Assembly (NCBI GenBank): GCA_024402895.1
Contig: JAKSSX010000002.1
Span: 43,502-107,501, forward strand
From: Candidatus Saccharimonadota bacterium
Lineage (GTDB): Bacteria > Patescibacteriota > Saccharimonadia > Saccharimonadales > Saccharimonadaceae
Reading direction: 5' to 3'
DNA length: 64,000 nucleotides
Both the position numbers and the translations under genes were made by a program. This document shows positions 42,301 through 50,833 of the stretch, piece after piece; position 1 is the first letter of the stretch, and each line of letters opens with the position of its first letter. The notes under the pieces were generated by a model. That model searched no databases and was not told the origin of the DNA. It was given only the letters and a program-made list of their open reading frames with translations.

Positions 42301-44960
42301 AACTCATCGTATATATTTGGCATAACTGAAGCTTTAAACAGTACATTATTTAAGCTGCTCATATCGGCAATAAATTGATTATCCGAGATTTGTTTAATTG
42401 GATCCAAGACATCATAGCCCATTTCATACTGAACTCCATTTATAATCATATTTGGATACATTTGTCGAAGTACTTTAGATTCAGCAACCTCATTTGGCGT
42501 GCTTTCGTTAGGAAAACCATCAGTTAAGAATAATACAATTAAATCTTTATTTTTGCTTTCGTAATCAGCTAGAAGTTTCTCAACTTTTAATAGACCATCG
42601 TAATAGTTCGTAGCACCTATGGAATTTAAGCTCTCCACCATTGATACAAGTTTTCCCCTATCATTCGTAAGCTCACTTAATATTTCAGCATTCGAATTGA
42701 AAGTAATTAGGCCGATACGATTATCAGCGTCCGAAAGTAAAGTATCAATAAGGCCAATTGAATCCTCTTTCACGCGGTTAATTTTATCGCCATCCATAGA
42801 GCCGGAATTATCCAGCACCATAACGACGTCTATTTTTTTGTCCTCTTTAACTTTGGCAATACTCTCTACATTAAAGGTAACTCTTGCTACGCCTTTCTTA
42901 ATCCATTCGGCATTCTGCCTTATATTCCATGCTCCACTTTCATTATTAGCAAAGCTAGAGTTCGTAGAGGTAAGATTAATACTCTTTATTACTTCCGTAT
43001 ACTCCATTGCGGAGACGCTTTTTGCGATTACGCCACCAATAATAACTGAAGCTATAGCTAGACACGGAGCACTAATTTTAATTAAACGTTTATTTCTATA
43101 AACTTTCTTGGTAAAGAACAATACTACAACTAGCAGGCCAGCTGCAGAAATAGTGAAAATTGCTAAATATTTCACAATTGAATCAAGCGTTTTTGGCGAA
43201 AGAATCGACGCTTGCGAGACATTAAAGCCGACTCTGGCAATATAGTCTTTATCAGTATCGAGATAATACTGATTTCCCGCCGTAGCACCTATAATTTCTA
43301 TGACATTTTCAAGATTTATATTTTCATCATCAACAACTTCATATTCAGCAAAAAGATCGATCGACTCTCCTGCCTTAAGTTTCGGTATTTTAGCAATACT
43401 ATTACTTTTATTTTCATAACCATCGTTGCTAACAAAGGCTGTTCCTTGTAATTGTTCTTCGATAAATACGTCTTCTATATCAAATTGCTCTGAATTCGTT
43501 ACAGTAATTTTAAACTTCACCATCTCGCCTAGCTTATAGCTACTAGACGGATTAGTAAGCTGAGCCTCTATTTTTGGCGAAAATACACCATTCGCTACTC
43601 CCCATTCGCCTCTAATAACAACATTTTCTTCCGGCATAATAAAGCCTTCTTTTGCATACCATCCCGTAAACTTATAGCCGTCAGCTTTTGGATTAGGAGC
43701 AAGTGATACTTTATTGCCAGGATAATTCCTAATACAAGATGGAATGAGTGATTCTGCATTTGGCGGCAAAACTTGACCAATAAACTCATAGCATACGTCA
43801 TATCCAATACGCTCGAATTCTCCCGCAACAACGATATCCTTCCCCGGCATAATAAAGCCCGTCTCCGTCAAGGCAACATCGCTACTTTTCCAGCCTTTGA
43901 ATTTATAACCATCAATAACGCTATCCGCTTCAAGAGCATCTAGATCTACGGCACTCCCCGCAATATATTGCCTATCTTTTGGCGTCATATAGCCTTCTGG
44001 TTTTTCGCCATCAATTTGATACGAGACATTATAGGCCTGGGCAGTAAGATCTTTGGTCCAAACGCCAACCAATTCTATATCTCTATCAGGCATAACGAAG
44101 ACATCATCTTCTACGTCGACGTCGCTAGAGTTCCATCCGGAGAACTTATAACCTTCAATATTAGGCGTTTTTACTACAGACACCTTAGAATTTGTTGCAT
44201 ATCGTTGGGCACTTGGGGACGCTGGTGCGTCAGACGGAATGTCTCCTGTATATTTGTAAGAAACTTGATTCATGAGCGCTTCAGACTCACCCATATATAC
44301 ATAGACAGTATTTGAAATAGCCGGGTTATTCTTCTCACTCGCAAAGGCAGTATTGAAGAAGTCGCGACGCCTCTCGACTATGGCAGTATCAGGATCGTCT
44401 ACTGTTGCTGGAGTAGTAGTAACAATACCTACAGTAAGCTCACAGCCAGCCTGAACATTCTCAGCAGCAAAACTTACAGTGCGAGTATTAGCATTGTAGT
44501 GCAAGCCATGGTAAGTAAACTCAGTATTATCAGCATTCCACTTACCTTCAGTTTCAGATTCTTCATTTGTGTCATCTATGACTTTTCCAGAGCAAGCAGT
44601 TGCACTATCGGAGCGGGCTACGGCACCTATAGTGCCGTCAGAAGTAGTGACGAAGTTTTCGAAGGTTAAGCCATAGGGGATTGTATCGGTAACCGTAATA
44701 ATACCACTTCTCACTTGCGCCTTTACAGTGTCGCTCGATTCTACACCGTTAATATCGACGCCATCTTCTTTTACGGTGAGATAGTATTTTAGCTCTGCGT
44801 TAGTGCCTACACGAGAGCCATCCTTAATAATGGTAGCGGCAAAGCTGGAAGCAATACAACCAAAAAGACCAAGTGTAGCTAGCGCAAAGATGCCAGTAGT
44901 AATTTTTCTTTGTCTATTTTCTTGGCGCGTTTTTCTCTCACGCCTAAAGTTTTTTAACAT
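39393..44960 (-). CDS. Giant surface protein: signal, InlB-type repeats, two membrane helices, vWA domain, 22 DUF285 repeats
   Basis: This 1855-residue protein has a signal segment (about 12-42), an N-terminal domain (43-230) with NANTRTVSF, three InlB/Listeria-Bacteroides repeats (about 232-455, GYKFSGW, GYKFKGW, GYKFTGW), and a DUF11-like domain (about 460-580). Then come SPKTLDS, a membrane helix (about 597-615), a basic loop, and a second helix (about 630-648) ending in KSVSA. A vWA domain (about 695-900) shows a complete MIDAS with DNSGS, TNYYDG and LTDG. Another InlB-like unit (about 1020-1085) leads to about 22 DUF285-type repeats (W-(D/N)-T-S-x-V-x-x-M, about 1180-1850). The order is shared with the paralog at 56461. 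It reads like two surface proteins fused in one chain. An adhesin role fits the domains. Confidence 0.8.
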   Translation of the reverse strand: MLKNFRRERKTRQENRQRKITTGIFALATLGLFGCIASSFAATIIKDGSRVGTNAELKYYLTVKEDGVDINGVESSDTVKAQVRSGIITVTDTIPYGLTFENFVTTSDGTIGAVARSDSATACSGKVIDDTNEESETEGKWNADNTEFTYHGLHYNANTRTVSFAAENVQAGCELTVGIVTTTPATVDDPDTAIVERRRDFFNTAFASEKNNPAISNTVYVYMGESEALMNQVSYKYTGDIPSDAPASPSAQRYATNSKVSVVKTPNIEGYKFSGWNSSDVDVEDDVFVMPDRDIELVGVWTKDLTAQAYNVSYQIDGEKPEGYMTPKDRQYIAGSAVDLDALEADSVIDGYKFKGWKSSDVALTETGFIMPGKDIVVAGEFERIGYDVCYEFIGQVLPPNAESLIPSCIRNYPGNKVSLAPNPKADGYKFTGWYAKEGFIMPEENVVIRGEWGVANGVFSPKIEAQLTNPSSSYKLGEMVKFKITVTNSEQFDIEDVFIEEQLQGTAFVSNDGYENKSNSIAKIPKLKAGESIDLFAEYEVVDDENINLENVIEIIGATAGNQYYLDTDKDYIARVGFNVSQASILSPKTLDSIVKYLAIFTISAAGLLVVVLFFTKKVYRNKRLIKISAPCLAIASVIIGGVIAKSVSAMEYTEVIKSINLTSTNSSFANNESGAWNIRQNAEWIKKGVARVTFNVESIAKVKEDKKIDVVMVLDNSGSMDGDKINRVKEDSIGLIDTLLSDADNRIGLITFNSNAEILSELTNDRGKLVSMVESLNSIGATNYYDGLLKVEKLLADYESKNKDLIVLFLTDGFPNESTPNEVAESKVLRQMYPNMIINGVQYEMGYDVLDPIKQISDNQFIADMSSLNNVLFKASVMPNIYDEFSLDSVIDGDYWTLIEDSINTTLGDVSLSYNKADPVVSWNMNGQLISGSSAKMSVDLKIKDESSIESFDDIFMPTNKSSAVVTKIDGASDENIKTNNSPVLKNNVSVTYDSNLPANCANAAGNNPEVKKYLPYTVVEKSEEVPVCNGYNFYGWVVSEGDHAYINDDYFRLSFEDVKLRAAWTKVSIEKSMEGEVKKAGAATFSTGSAVNAALKELTGQSNTSFNTTNNAIKSIVMANTMSLDQENEARIISDPTSDIPIYAWYDNSDEGGVIYLYSDAGELKMNKNSSYMFSHLDSLSSIDVLAEINTSGVENMSNMFFFDHSITSLEPLANWDTSSVKNMGFMFKGTNSTYQPSMSITSLEPLANWDTSNVTNMSNMFYGNSMLTSLKGLEKWNTGKVTNMSYMFSGDKGSSSSISMNIASLEPLADWDISNVTDTSYMFQENNKLTSLEPLAKWNTSNIRNMSYMFCGNTGSSEARYQMNITSLAGLENWDTSKVVNMSWLFARNPKIESLDPIANWNTENVSYMTGTFMNGSAVGDHTYVGSDYGYIQHYAFATGSTLTSLKPLAKWNTSKVTDLSITFAGLSLNTLEGLEDWDTSNVTDMSFAFESNKTTTLDALANWNVSKVYNMKNIFDGASRITSLKPLSNWDTSNVSNLSAAFLGASKIASLDGLENWNTSKVSTIYYIFGGASANASIEAVRNWNLPRVTNMSGMFYENSSLTSLEPISGWDTSNITKMTALFSSNSNLTSLSPIANWNTSKVTNMSKMFERNTILSSLNDLENWDTGNVTDMSSMFNGDSGLTSLKPIANWNISNVVNMSNMFGGNTKLTSLDGLEKWNTSNVTNMSYMFRNNSSLASLAGLGKWDTSKVTDMSNMFENNYGNVSLAGLEGWNTSNVTNMSYMFSCNYKLASLNPLADWDTSKVKKMDYMFKNDSKITTLEPLKNWDTTALTSQTGIFTGVPSSVPRPW

Positions 44961-45004
44961 CTTAAAATCCTTTTTTTCTCGCAGATTTTTTATGTTTTAT
45001 TAAA

Positions 45005-45057
45005 AAACTTCACACTTTTTATTTCCTGCTATCTCCAATAGTATTGATTTTATTTTA
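45005..45057 (-). promoter_or_regulatory. Promoter and conserved 5' UTR of the 1855-residue gene
   Basis: A TGCTAAAAT extended -10 (45052-45060) precedes a 5' UTR of about 85 nt. Its first 40 nt match the leader of the paralog at 61401: GCTATTGG(G)AG-ATAGC-like hairpin, an A-rich stretch, and GTGTGAAGTTT. Downstream both share CTGCGAGA near the ribosome site. Confidence 0.6.
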
Positions 45058-45158
45058 GCACAAAAAGCTTATGGTTTTTGAATTTTTTATAGTTCGAACT
45101 AGAACAATCAACGAGGGTACGGTAGATTTTGTTATATAATCGTAAAAAGGAGTCTACT

Positions 45159-45446
45159 ATGGGTATAAATAAAAAGTGTCCGAAATGTGGAAGTGGCAAA
45201 GTTCAATTATCAAATGAGCGAAGCAAACATGGCCTTCTCTGGCTCATATTATTCGGTATCTATTATATTTGCTGGATTTTCTGCAAGTGGATGATTGGAG
45301 TTATTATTTTCTGTTACTACGACTGGTGGATGTATTTAGTTAAAAAATCTCAAAACAAAGGTCATATCTGGCAATCTAAGAAATGGTTCTCTGGCAATAA
45401 GCGCATATATTATTGCCACGATTGCGGGCATAACTTTAAGGCATAA
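45159..45446 (+). CDS. Small zinc-ribbon membrane protein
   Basis: AAGGAG 6 nt before ATG 45159 fixes the start; TATAAT lies at 45135-45140. The 95-residue protein has an N-terminal CPKCGSGK half ribbon, a membrane stretch rich in Trp, Tyr and Ile (about 24-55), and a C-terminal YYCHDCGHNF half. The two CxxC knuckles would join into one zinc ribbon, so the membrane helices must form a hairpin between them. The family is not known to me. It stands alone with its own terminator. Confidence 0.7.
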   Translation: MGINKKCPKCGSGKVQLSNERSKHGLLWLILFGIYYICWIFCKWMIGVIIFCYYDWWMYLVKKSQNKGHIWQSKKWFSGNKRIYYCHDCGHNFKA

Positions 45447-45449
45447 GAA

Positions 45450-45490
45450 CAAAAATAGAGCCCTAATATAATATTGTGGCTCTATTTTTT
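45450..45490. terminator. Bidirectional terminator between the zinc-ribbon gene and the InlB/Cna-B adhesin
   Basis: AAAAATAGAGCC and GGCTCTATTTTTT pair over a 16-base loop. Confidence 0.9.
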
Positions 45491-45506
45491 AAACCAGCAT
45501 TGAAAC

Positions 45507-47558
45507 TTAGCTACGGCGATAGCGATAAACGCGATAGGCGCGAATAGCACTTGGTGCAAAATAGATTGCGAGAGCTGCGACCGATGTACCGAGAATTGCA
45601 GCGTATTTCGAAATACCGTCATAGGTAAGCGGAGAGTCTACGTTGTTATTTCCTGCAAATGGATCTTCCGGCGTAGTGCCGTCGTCAGTTTTTGGATTAC
45701 TGTCAGGAATGACGGAGCTCCACTTTGCGACATAGACAACATCTTCAGTGACGGTCGGAGCAATTTCGCGGTTCCAGCCTTCAAAAGTATAACCCTCATT
45801 AATCGCGATATCGTCCATATTTGGCTGATTGGTCGTATCGCCGTAATTCTGCGTATATTCAATATCGTCATCATTTGAACCTGCGCCCAGCTCGTACTTA
45901 ACATTGAAAGTTTCAAGCGCGTTAGTTGCGAGGAAGTTAATACCCGCATTGGACGGCATAGTGAAGCTAGTCGAATAATCATCATCAGCTAGCGAGAAAA
46001 GAGCTACTTGAGGCTTGATTGAAACCTTGAACGAATCTTCGTCGTAATGCTCCGCGAAGTTAATCTGTTGCCAGCGATAAGTCTTATTTGGAGTAAGACC
46101 GAGAACCTGAATAAAGCCATCATTATCGGTAGTACGACGAGTATCATCCAAGTCTTTCCAGACATCACCATCTTTTTCCTGAAGAATGAAATCGCGATTT
46201 GCGAGAGGTTTCTTTGTGACTTCGTCGACGAGTTGCAAGCGAGCTTCGCCGATGATTTCTGCGACTGCAGAGCCAACCGGAATAACTACAGAATTATTCT
46301 TATTCTCATCATAATCCTCACCATTTTCCTCAGTATAGGTATATTCGGAATTGTTTGGAATCTTCATACCGCCAGAAGAAGTTGGAATTTGCTCGCCAAT
46401 TTCTGCAACAAAACGTAAAACTTTCCCTTCAGCTACAGTATTTGGATCATCCAAAAGATTCATAACATCTTTAACTTCAGGCATCGTCGTATAGGTTTCG
46501 CCGACACGAACGCTGCTCTTGTAGCCAGCCACAGCTAGAGCCTGAGCATAAGTAATATTGCTTGGCTGAGAACCGAATTTTACGGCTACTTTATAGCGAC
46601 CATTTTCATCACGGTAAACGCCATATTCGCCATCCTGCATTTCAGTGTAGAAGTTTTCGTAGCTTTGGCCTTCCGCCTGATATTTGCGAGTGAACAACTT
46701 GCTAACATTTAGCCATTTTGCTTCGGTAGCTGCGCCAGCACTGGCGTCAGAAGAATCTAGTGGGAGCTGTGCGAGAGCATAGATATTGACGTTTGCGCCA
46801 ATAGCACGATCGCTTAAAGTAGTTTCGTAGGAGAGATTTGAGAGAGTGGCTTTTTCAGTTAGCGCAACTTGACCATTGCCGCGATAGAATTCATTAATCG
46901 TAATACCTGGAGTGTAATAGTCCCAATAAACAGTTCCGTTCGTAACAGTACTATGTATACATGCTTGGTCACTGAGAGGTCTCATCGTATTGGCTTTTTT
47001 AGTAAAGCTAACTTTCTTATCTGCGATCGGGAATGAGACATTTTTGTCACTAGAAACGTAGCCGGTCATAATATTATTCGCAACGGTATCAATAAAACCT
47101 TCTAAAATGTAATGCCCTACCGCATCATCGGAAAAGCGCATATTAATTTTGCGATTAGAAATAGTCCAATAACCAAGAGTCATGCCGTCATCGTTAGTGA
47201 TTGGCAATTCTTTGCTATCGCGAACATGGTAAGTAGTACCGTTTTTATCAAAATCCTGCGTGCCGAATATAAAACTTGCAGTATCGCCATCAGCTATCGG
47301 CTGACTAGATTCGTAATGCCATTCAATATGAGCGCGAAAATTCGTGCCGCTAGTAATGCCATTTGCTTCATTCAACTCATAGTCTGTACCGGAACCGCGA
47401 TAGAGTTTGGCTTCTGTGATGGTTAGATTTTTAGTAACATCGGTTGAAAATGCAGTGCGGTAGCTTGCTAACACAATAAAAATCGCCAAGACGATGGCGA
47501 TGCAAAAATTTCGCACACTAAATAAGTTCAAGATCGTGAACCGATGATGCTCCTTCAT
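45507..47558 (-). CDS. Wall-anchored adhesin-like protein with Cna-B- and InlB-type domains
   Basis: GGGAGG about 10 nt before ATG 47558 decides the start over an upstream ATG with no site. The 683-residue protein has a signal segment (about 8-37), a large beta region (about 38-430), a Cna-B-like domain (about 450-540, EARLQLVDEVTKKPLANRDF), an InlB repeat (about 560-625, GYTFEGWN), and a C-terminal SPLTYDGISKY, a membrane helix and a basic tail. The sorting-like motif has the same P-x-T-(Y/L)-D pattern as other proteins here. Such proteins usually mediate attachment. A single leader hairpin is described separately. Confidence 0.8.
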   Translation of the reverse strand: MKEHHRFTILNLFSVRNFCIAIVLAIFIVLASYRTAFSTDVTKNLTITEAKLYRGSGTDYELNEANGITSGTNFRAHIEWHYESSQPIADGDTASFIFGTQDFDKNGTTYHVRDSKELPITNDDGMTLGYWTISNRKINMRFSDDAVGHYILEGFIDTVANNIMTGYVSSDKNVSFPIADKKVSFTKKANTMRPLSDQACIHSTVTNGTVYWDYYTPGITINEFYRGNGQVALTEKATLSNLSYETTLSDRAIGANVNIYALAQLPLDSSDASAGAATEAKWLNVSKLFTRKYQAEGQSYENFYTEMQDGEYGVYRDENGRYKVAVKFGSQPSNITYAQALAVAGYKSSVRVGETYTTMPEVKDVMNLLDDPNTVAEGKVLRFVAEIGEQIPTSSGGMKIPNNSEYTYTEENGEDYDENKNNSVVIPVGSAVAEIIGEARLQLVDEVTKKPLANRDFILQEKDGDVWKDLDDTRRTTDNDGFIQVLGLTPNKTYRWQQINFAEHYDEDSFKVSIKPQVALFSLADDDYSTSFTMPSNAGINFLATNALETFNVKYELGAGSNDDDIEYTQNYGDTTNQPNMDDIAINEGYTFEGWNREIAPTVTEDVVYVAKWSSVIPDSNPKTDDGTTPEDPFAGNNNVDSPLTYDGISKYAAILGTSVAALAIYFAPSAIRAYRVYRYRRS

Positions 47559-47574
47559 AAAAATATTACCTCCC

Positions 47575-47592
47575 CGATAAGTTGTTTTATCG
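47575..47592 (-). promoter_or_regulatory. 5' UTR hairpin next to the 47558 ribosome-binding site
   Basis: CGATAA and TTATCG pair around a 6-base loop on the mRNA, ending 1-2 nt before GGGGAGG. It may affect translation or mRNA stability. Confidence 0.4.
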
Positions 47593-47615
47593 CACACTCC
47601 CATATGCTTACGCTA

Positions 47616-47644
47616 ATTTTAACAAAGCACAAGCGTTTCCGCAA
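47616..47644 (-). promoter_or_regulatory. Promoter of the 47558 adhesin gene
   Basis: TTGCGG (47639-47644), 17 bp, TAAAAT (47616-47621). Confidence 0.7.
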
Positions 47645-47658
47645 GTGCTTTGTTAATT

Positions 47659-48204
47659 TTATTCAATTGATTCGATTTCGCCGTTCTTTAAATGCAAAAT
47701 GCGCTGATTACGGCTGCCGCGGAACTTCATAGTGAGATCGCGTTGGCTCATAATAAATGGGCCGTCGATGAGCGCGTCGAGCTCTTTAATTAATTCCCAT
47801 TCGACGCCGTCGCGTGGAATCTTCTCATAAATAAGGCCAGTAAATGACCAGACATTCCAGCCGAGTTCTTGCTTGCAGAAGCGCGCAATTTCGAGCAAAG
47901 CTTTTGCCTGCAAAAGTGGCTCGCCGCCACAAAAAGTAATACCGCTCTGCCCTTTGAGTTTTCTTAGTTCGTCTTTAACTTTGTCGATAGTAACCGTCGC
48001 GCCGACCGTCGGGTCTTCAGTCCAGGTTTCTGGATTCTGACAACCCGGACAATGCTGACGGCAGCCCTGAACCCAAAGAACGGCTCGGAGACCCGGGCCG
48101 TTTACGATGGAATCGCGCTCGAGGTCGCCTGAAAGGCGGATATAGCCTTCAGGGACGTCGAGTGCCGGGCGACAAAGTGCTGATTGATCGCCGTTTGTTA
48201 TCAT
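47659..48204 (-). CDS. nrdG: Anaerobic ribonucleotide reductase activating protein
   Basis: The 181-residue protein is a radical SAM activase: the CxxxCxxC cluster motif occurs in QGCRQHCPGCQNPETW (about 50-60), with a SAM-binding FCGGEPLLQ near 95 and WSFTGLIYE. It makes the glycyl radical in NrdD. The ATG overlaps the nrdD stop (TAATG), so they form one operon. The N-terminal 20 residues with two Cys are longer than usual. Confidence 0.95.
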   Translation of the reverse strand: MITNGDQSALCRPALDVPEGYIRLSGDLERDSIVNGPGLRAVLWVQGCRQHCPGCQNPETWTEDPTVGATVTIDKVKDELRKLKGQSGITFCGGEPLLQAKALLEIARFCKQELGWNVWSFTGLIYEKIPRDGVEWELIKELDALIDGPFIMSQRDLTMKFRGSRNQRILHLKNGEIESIE

Positions 48205-50552
48205 TATTCTTTTCCTAATGCTGCCTTTGCGCTAGCTTTTTTCTGCTCGCGCTTTACCTTGGTATCAACATCGTACTGACCAACGCTAACATTATGCTTA
48301 ACGCGAGCTGCTTCCTCTGCTTTCTTGCCATCATTCCAGCGCTCGAGAGAACCTACGAGGTAACCAGTAATGCGGCGGAGACGTTCGAAGCCGTACTCGC
48401 CATCATGTTCGTGGCGGCCGCAGCTTGGGCAGATATCGCCTTCGATAATGCCGGAGAAACCGCAGATTGGGTCGCGATCGACTGGGTGGTTGACGGAACC
48501 GTAGCCAATACCAGCTTCTTTCATGTGACGAATGACTGCTTCAAATGCTTCGATGTTTTCGCTTGGGTCACCATCCATTTCGATATAGGTGATGTGACCT
48601 GCGTTACATAGATCATGGTATGGAGCTTCAATATCAATCTTCTCGAATGCGGAGATTGGGTAGTAGACAGGAACGTGGAATGAGTTGGTGTAGAAATCAC
48701 GATCAGTTACGCCTTTGATTGCGCCATATTCTCTGCGGTCCATGCGAGTGAAGCGGCCGGAAAGGCCTTCTGCTGGAGTGCCGAGAAGCGAGAAGTTGAG
48801 ATGATGCTCTTTGGTGAGCTCATCACAGCGTTCGCGCATGTGGCCGATAACGTCGAGACCAATTTCCTGAGATTCGGTAGATTCGCCATGGTGCTTGCCG
48901 GTCATTGCTACGAGCATCTCTGCGAGGCCGATGAAGCCGATAGAAAGTGTACCGTGTTTAATAACGTCACGAAGCTTGTCGTTTGGACCAAGATTTTCGC
49001 TGTTGATCCAGTTGCCCTGACCCATCAAGAATGGGAAGTTCTTTACCTTCTGGTTTGCCTGGAATTCATAGCGCTGCAAGAGCTGATCCGCTACGAGGTC
49101 AATCTTCTCGTCGAGTTCCTGATAGAATGCATCCCAGTCTGGCTCTTTACGCTCGTTGAGGCAGATACCATGTTTAATGCCAAGACGGACAAGGTTGATT
49201 GTAGTAAATGAACAGTTACCGCGACCGGAGACGCGACCATTGGATTCCTTGAAGCAGGAACCGAAGACGCGAGTGCGGCAGCCCATGGTTGCGATTTCGG
49301 TGTCTGGGTCACCAGCTTTGTAATACTGAAGATTGAACGGTGCATCGATGAAGGTGAAATTTGGGAAGAGGCGCTTGGAGCTGACTTCCATACTGCGCTT
49401 GAAGAGATCGTAGTTTGGGTCACCTGGGTTGTAGTTGACGCCTTCTTTTACCTTGAAGATAGAGATTGGGAAGATTGGAGTCTCATGGTGACCAAGACCA
49501 TTCATGGTTGCTTCGAGAAGCATCTTGGAAACGAGACGACCTTCTGGGCTAGTGTCAGTACCGAAGTTGATGGAGGTAAATGGAACCTGTGCGCCAGCGC
49601 GGCTATGCATGGTGTTGAGGTTATGAATGAAGCCTTCCATTGCCTGAAGAGTCTGGTGCTCAGTATCTTCATTAGCTGCTTTAATGACGCTTTCTGGAAT
49701 TTTTGCTTTCTTTAGCTTCTTGTCGTCGCCATAGCAAACATCATCAGTAACTTCGAATTTGATCTTGTTGCCAGTGAATTCTTCGTATTTGCTAATGTTG
49801 CTCTTTAGGCTCTTGCGGAAAGTCTTGTCGACGCTTGGAGCCATAGCGTAATCGAAGTTAGGAATGGACTGACCGCCGTGCTGCTCGTTCTGGTTTGCCT
49901 GGAGAATAATTGCTGCGAGAGCGGCTGCAGTACCAATGGAGTTTGGCGTGCGGAGGAAGCCGTGACCAGTATTAAAACCATTCTTGAAGAGCTTTAGTGG
50001 GTCGGTCTGACAGCAAGTAAGAGTACCGGTTGCCATGAAATCTAGGTCGTGAATATGAATATCGCCATGATCGTGAGCGTAAGAAAATTCTGGCTTTAGG
50101 AGGCAGATCTTTGCGTATTCCTTTGAACCTTCAGCACCAAACTGAAGCATCTTGCCCATTGCGGAGTCGCCATCGACGTTTGCGTTGCTGCGCTTAACGT
50201 CGGAATCATCCTCGGCATCGAGGCGAGAGATAGTGTCGTAAGTCTGCATGAGCTTGGACTTTGCACTGCGCTTGCGAGTGCGCTCAGAGCGATACTCGAT
50301 GTAAGCTTTTGCAGTGCGCTTGAAAGCGGATTCCATGAGAACCTGCTCTACGATGTCCTGAATCTGCTCTACAGATGGGATGCGGCTGCTGATTTTTTCG
50401 CTAGCAACGCGGACAACTTTGTCGCTGATATTCTGAGCACGTTCATAGCCGAATTCGCCAGTGGCTGCACCTGCCTTGGCGATCGCTTCTGTGATCTTTT
50501 CTTGCTTGAATGAAGCGACTTTACCGTCGCGTTTGCGTACTGATTTGAACAT
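48204..50552 (-). CDS. nrdD: Anaerobic ribonucleoside-triphosphate reductase
   Basis: The 782-residue protein has an N-terminal ATP-cone (about 1-95), the class III core with NSIGTAAALAAI and the GMGCRTRVFGSC region, and the C-terminal Gly-radical segment RITGYLVGSLERWNDGK. Before it lies a zinc site in DPICGFSG-ICPSCG: three Cys residues are seen, and Asp holds the place of the first. Class III enzymes reduce NTPs without oxygen, so dNTP supply here depends on anoxic conditions unless other reductases exist elsewhere. GGAGGTATATAA precedes ATG. Three NrdR-box-like sites lie upstream. Confidence 0.95.
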   Translation of the reverse strand: MFKSVRKRDGKVASFKQEKITEAIAKAGAATGEFGYERAQNISDKVVRVASEKISSRIPSVEQIQDIVEQVLMESAFKRTAKAYIEYRSERTRKRSAKSKLMQTYDTISRLDAEDDSDVKRSNANVDGDSAMGKMLQFGAEGSKEYAKICLLKPEFSYAHDHGDIHIHDLDFMATGTLTCCQTDPLKLFKNGFNTGHGFLRTPNSIGTAAALAAIILQANQNEQHGGQSIPNFDYAMAPSVDKTFRKSLKSNISKYEEFTGNKIKFEVTDDVCYGDDKKLKKAKIPESVIKAANEDTEHQTLQAMEGFIHNLNTMHSRAGAQVPFTSINFGTDTSPEGRLVSKMLLEATMNGLGHHETPIFPISIFKVKEGVNYNPGDPNYDLFKRSMEVSSKRLFPNFTFIDAPFNLQYYKAGDPDTEIATMGCRTRVFGSCFKESNGRVSGRGNCSFTTINLVRLGIKHGICLNERKEPDWDAFYQELDEKIDLVADQLLQRYEFQANQKVKNFPFLMGQGNWINSENLGPNDKLRDVIKHGTLSIGFIGLAEMLVAMTGKHHGESTESQEIGLDVIGHMRERCDELTKEHHLNFSLLGTPAEGLSGRFTRMDRREYGAIKGVTDRDFYTNSFHVPVYYPISAFEKIDIEAPYHDLCNAGHITYIEMDGDPSENIEAFEAVIRHMKEAGIGYGSVNHPVDRDPICGFSGIIEGDICPSCGRHEHDGEYGFERLRRITGYLVGSLERWNDGKKAEEAARVKHNVSVGQYDVDTKVKREQKKASAKAALGKE

Positions 50553-50595
50553 TTATATACCTCCAGAATGTCCTGTCAATTTTGCTTTATGGTTA

Positions 50596-50611
50596 ACACT
50601 AGATTTGGTGT
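50596..50611. promoter_or_regulatory. NrdR-box-like site 1
   Basis: ACACTAGATTTGGTGT is a near-palindrome resembling the NrdR consensus (ACACTATATATAGTGT type). Its start is 33 bp from the start of site 2, close to the usual 31-32 bp pairing. Confidence 0.6.
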
Positions 50612-50628
50612 TTTCTGAAATAATGTTA

Positions 50629-50644
50629 ACGCTATATATAGTGC
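50629..50644. promoter_or_regulatory. NrdR-box-like site 2, overlapping the probable nrdD promoter
   Basis: ACGCTATATATAGTGC fits the consensus core. On the minus strand a TTTACA lies about 17-19 bp upstream of its TATATA, so the box may cover the -10. Confidence 0.75.
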
Positions 50645-50705
50645 TATGTCCATATAAATTGTAAAAAATACAATGCTTACAGATAAAGATTTTTTGCGTT
50701 TTGAT

Positions 50706-50721
50706 GCGCTATATATAGCGT
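50706..50721. promoter_or_regulatory. NrdR-box-like site 3
   Basis: GCGCTATATATAGCGT is the most symmetrical site, 77 bp from site 2 and about 55 bp upstream of the dut -10. It could link nrdDG and dut control. Confidence 0.65.
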
Positions 50722-50776
50722 CTCGCGTGAAAAGCTTACGCTATTTTATTTTTCACGGTCGCGTATTTTCATGTGA

Positions 50777-50782
50777 TACAAT
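50777..50782 (+). promoter_or_regulatory. -10 element of dut
   Basis: GATACAAT gives TACAAT at about 45 nt before the first base of the dut ribosome-binding region. The -35 is weak (TTCACG at 50752). Confidence 0.55.
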
Positions 50783-50833
50783 AGGAACCAGACTTGCTTA
50801 GTCGAGATTGTACCTTTGGAGGTGATTTACGCT

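Noticed and set aside
43020..43210. Possible assembly error joining two genes in the 1855-residue protein
   Set aside because: The frame is continuous and the paralog at 56461 has the same order of domains at the same place.
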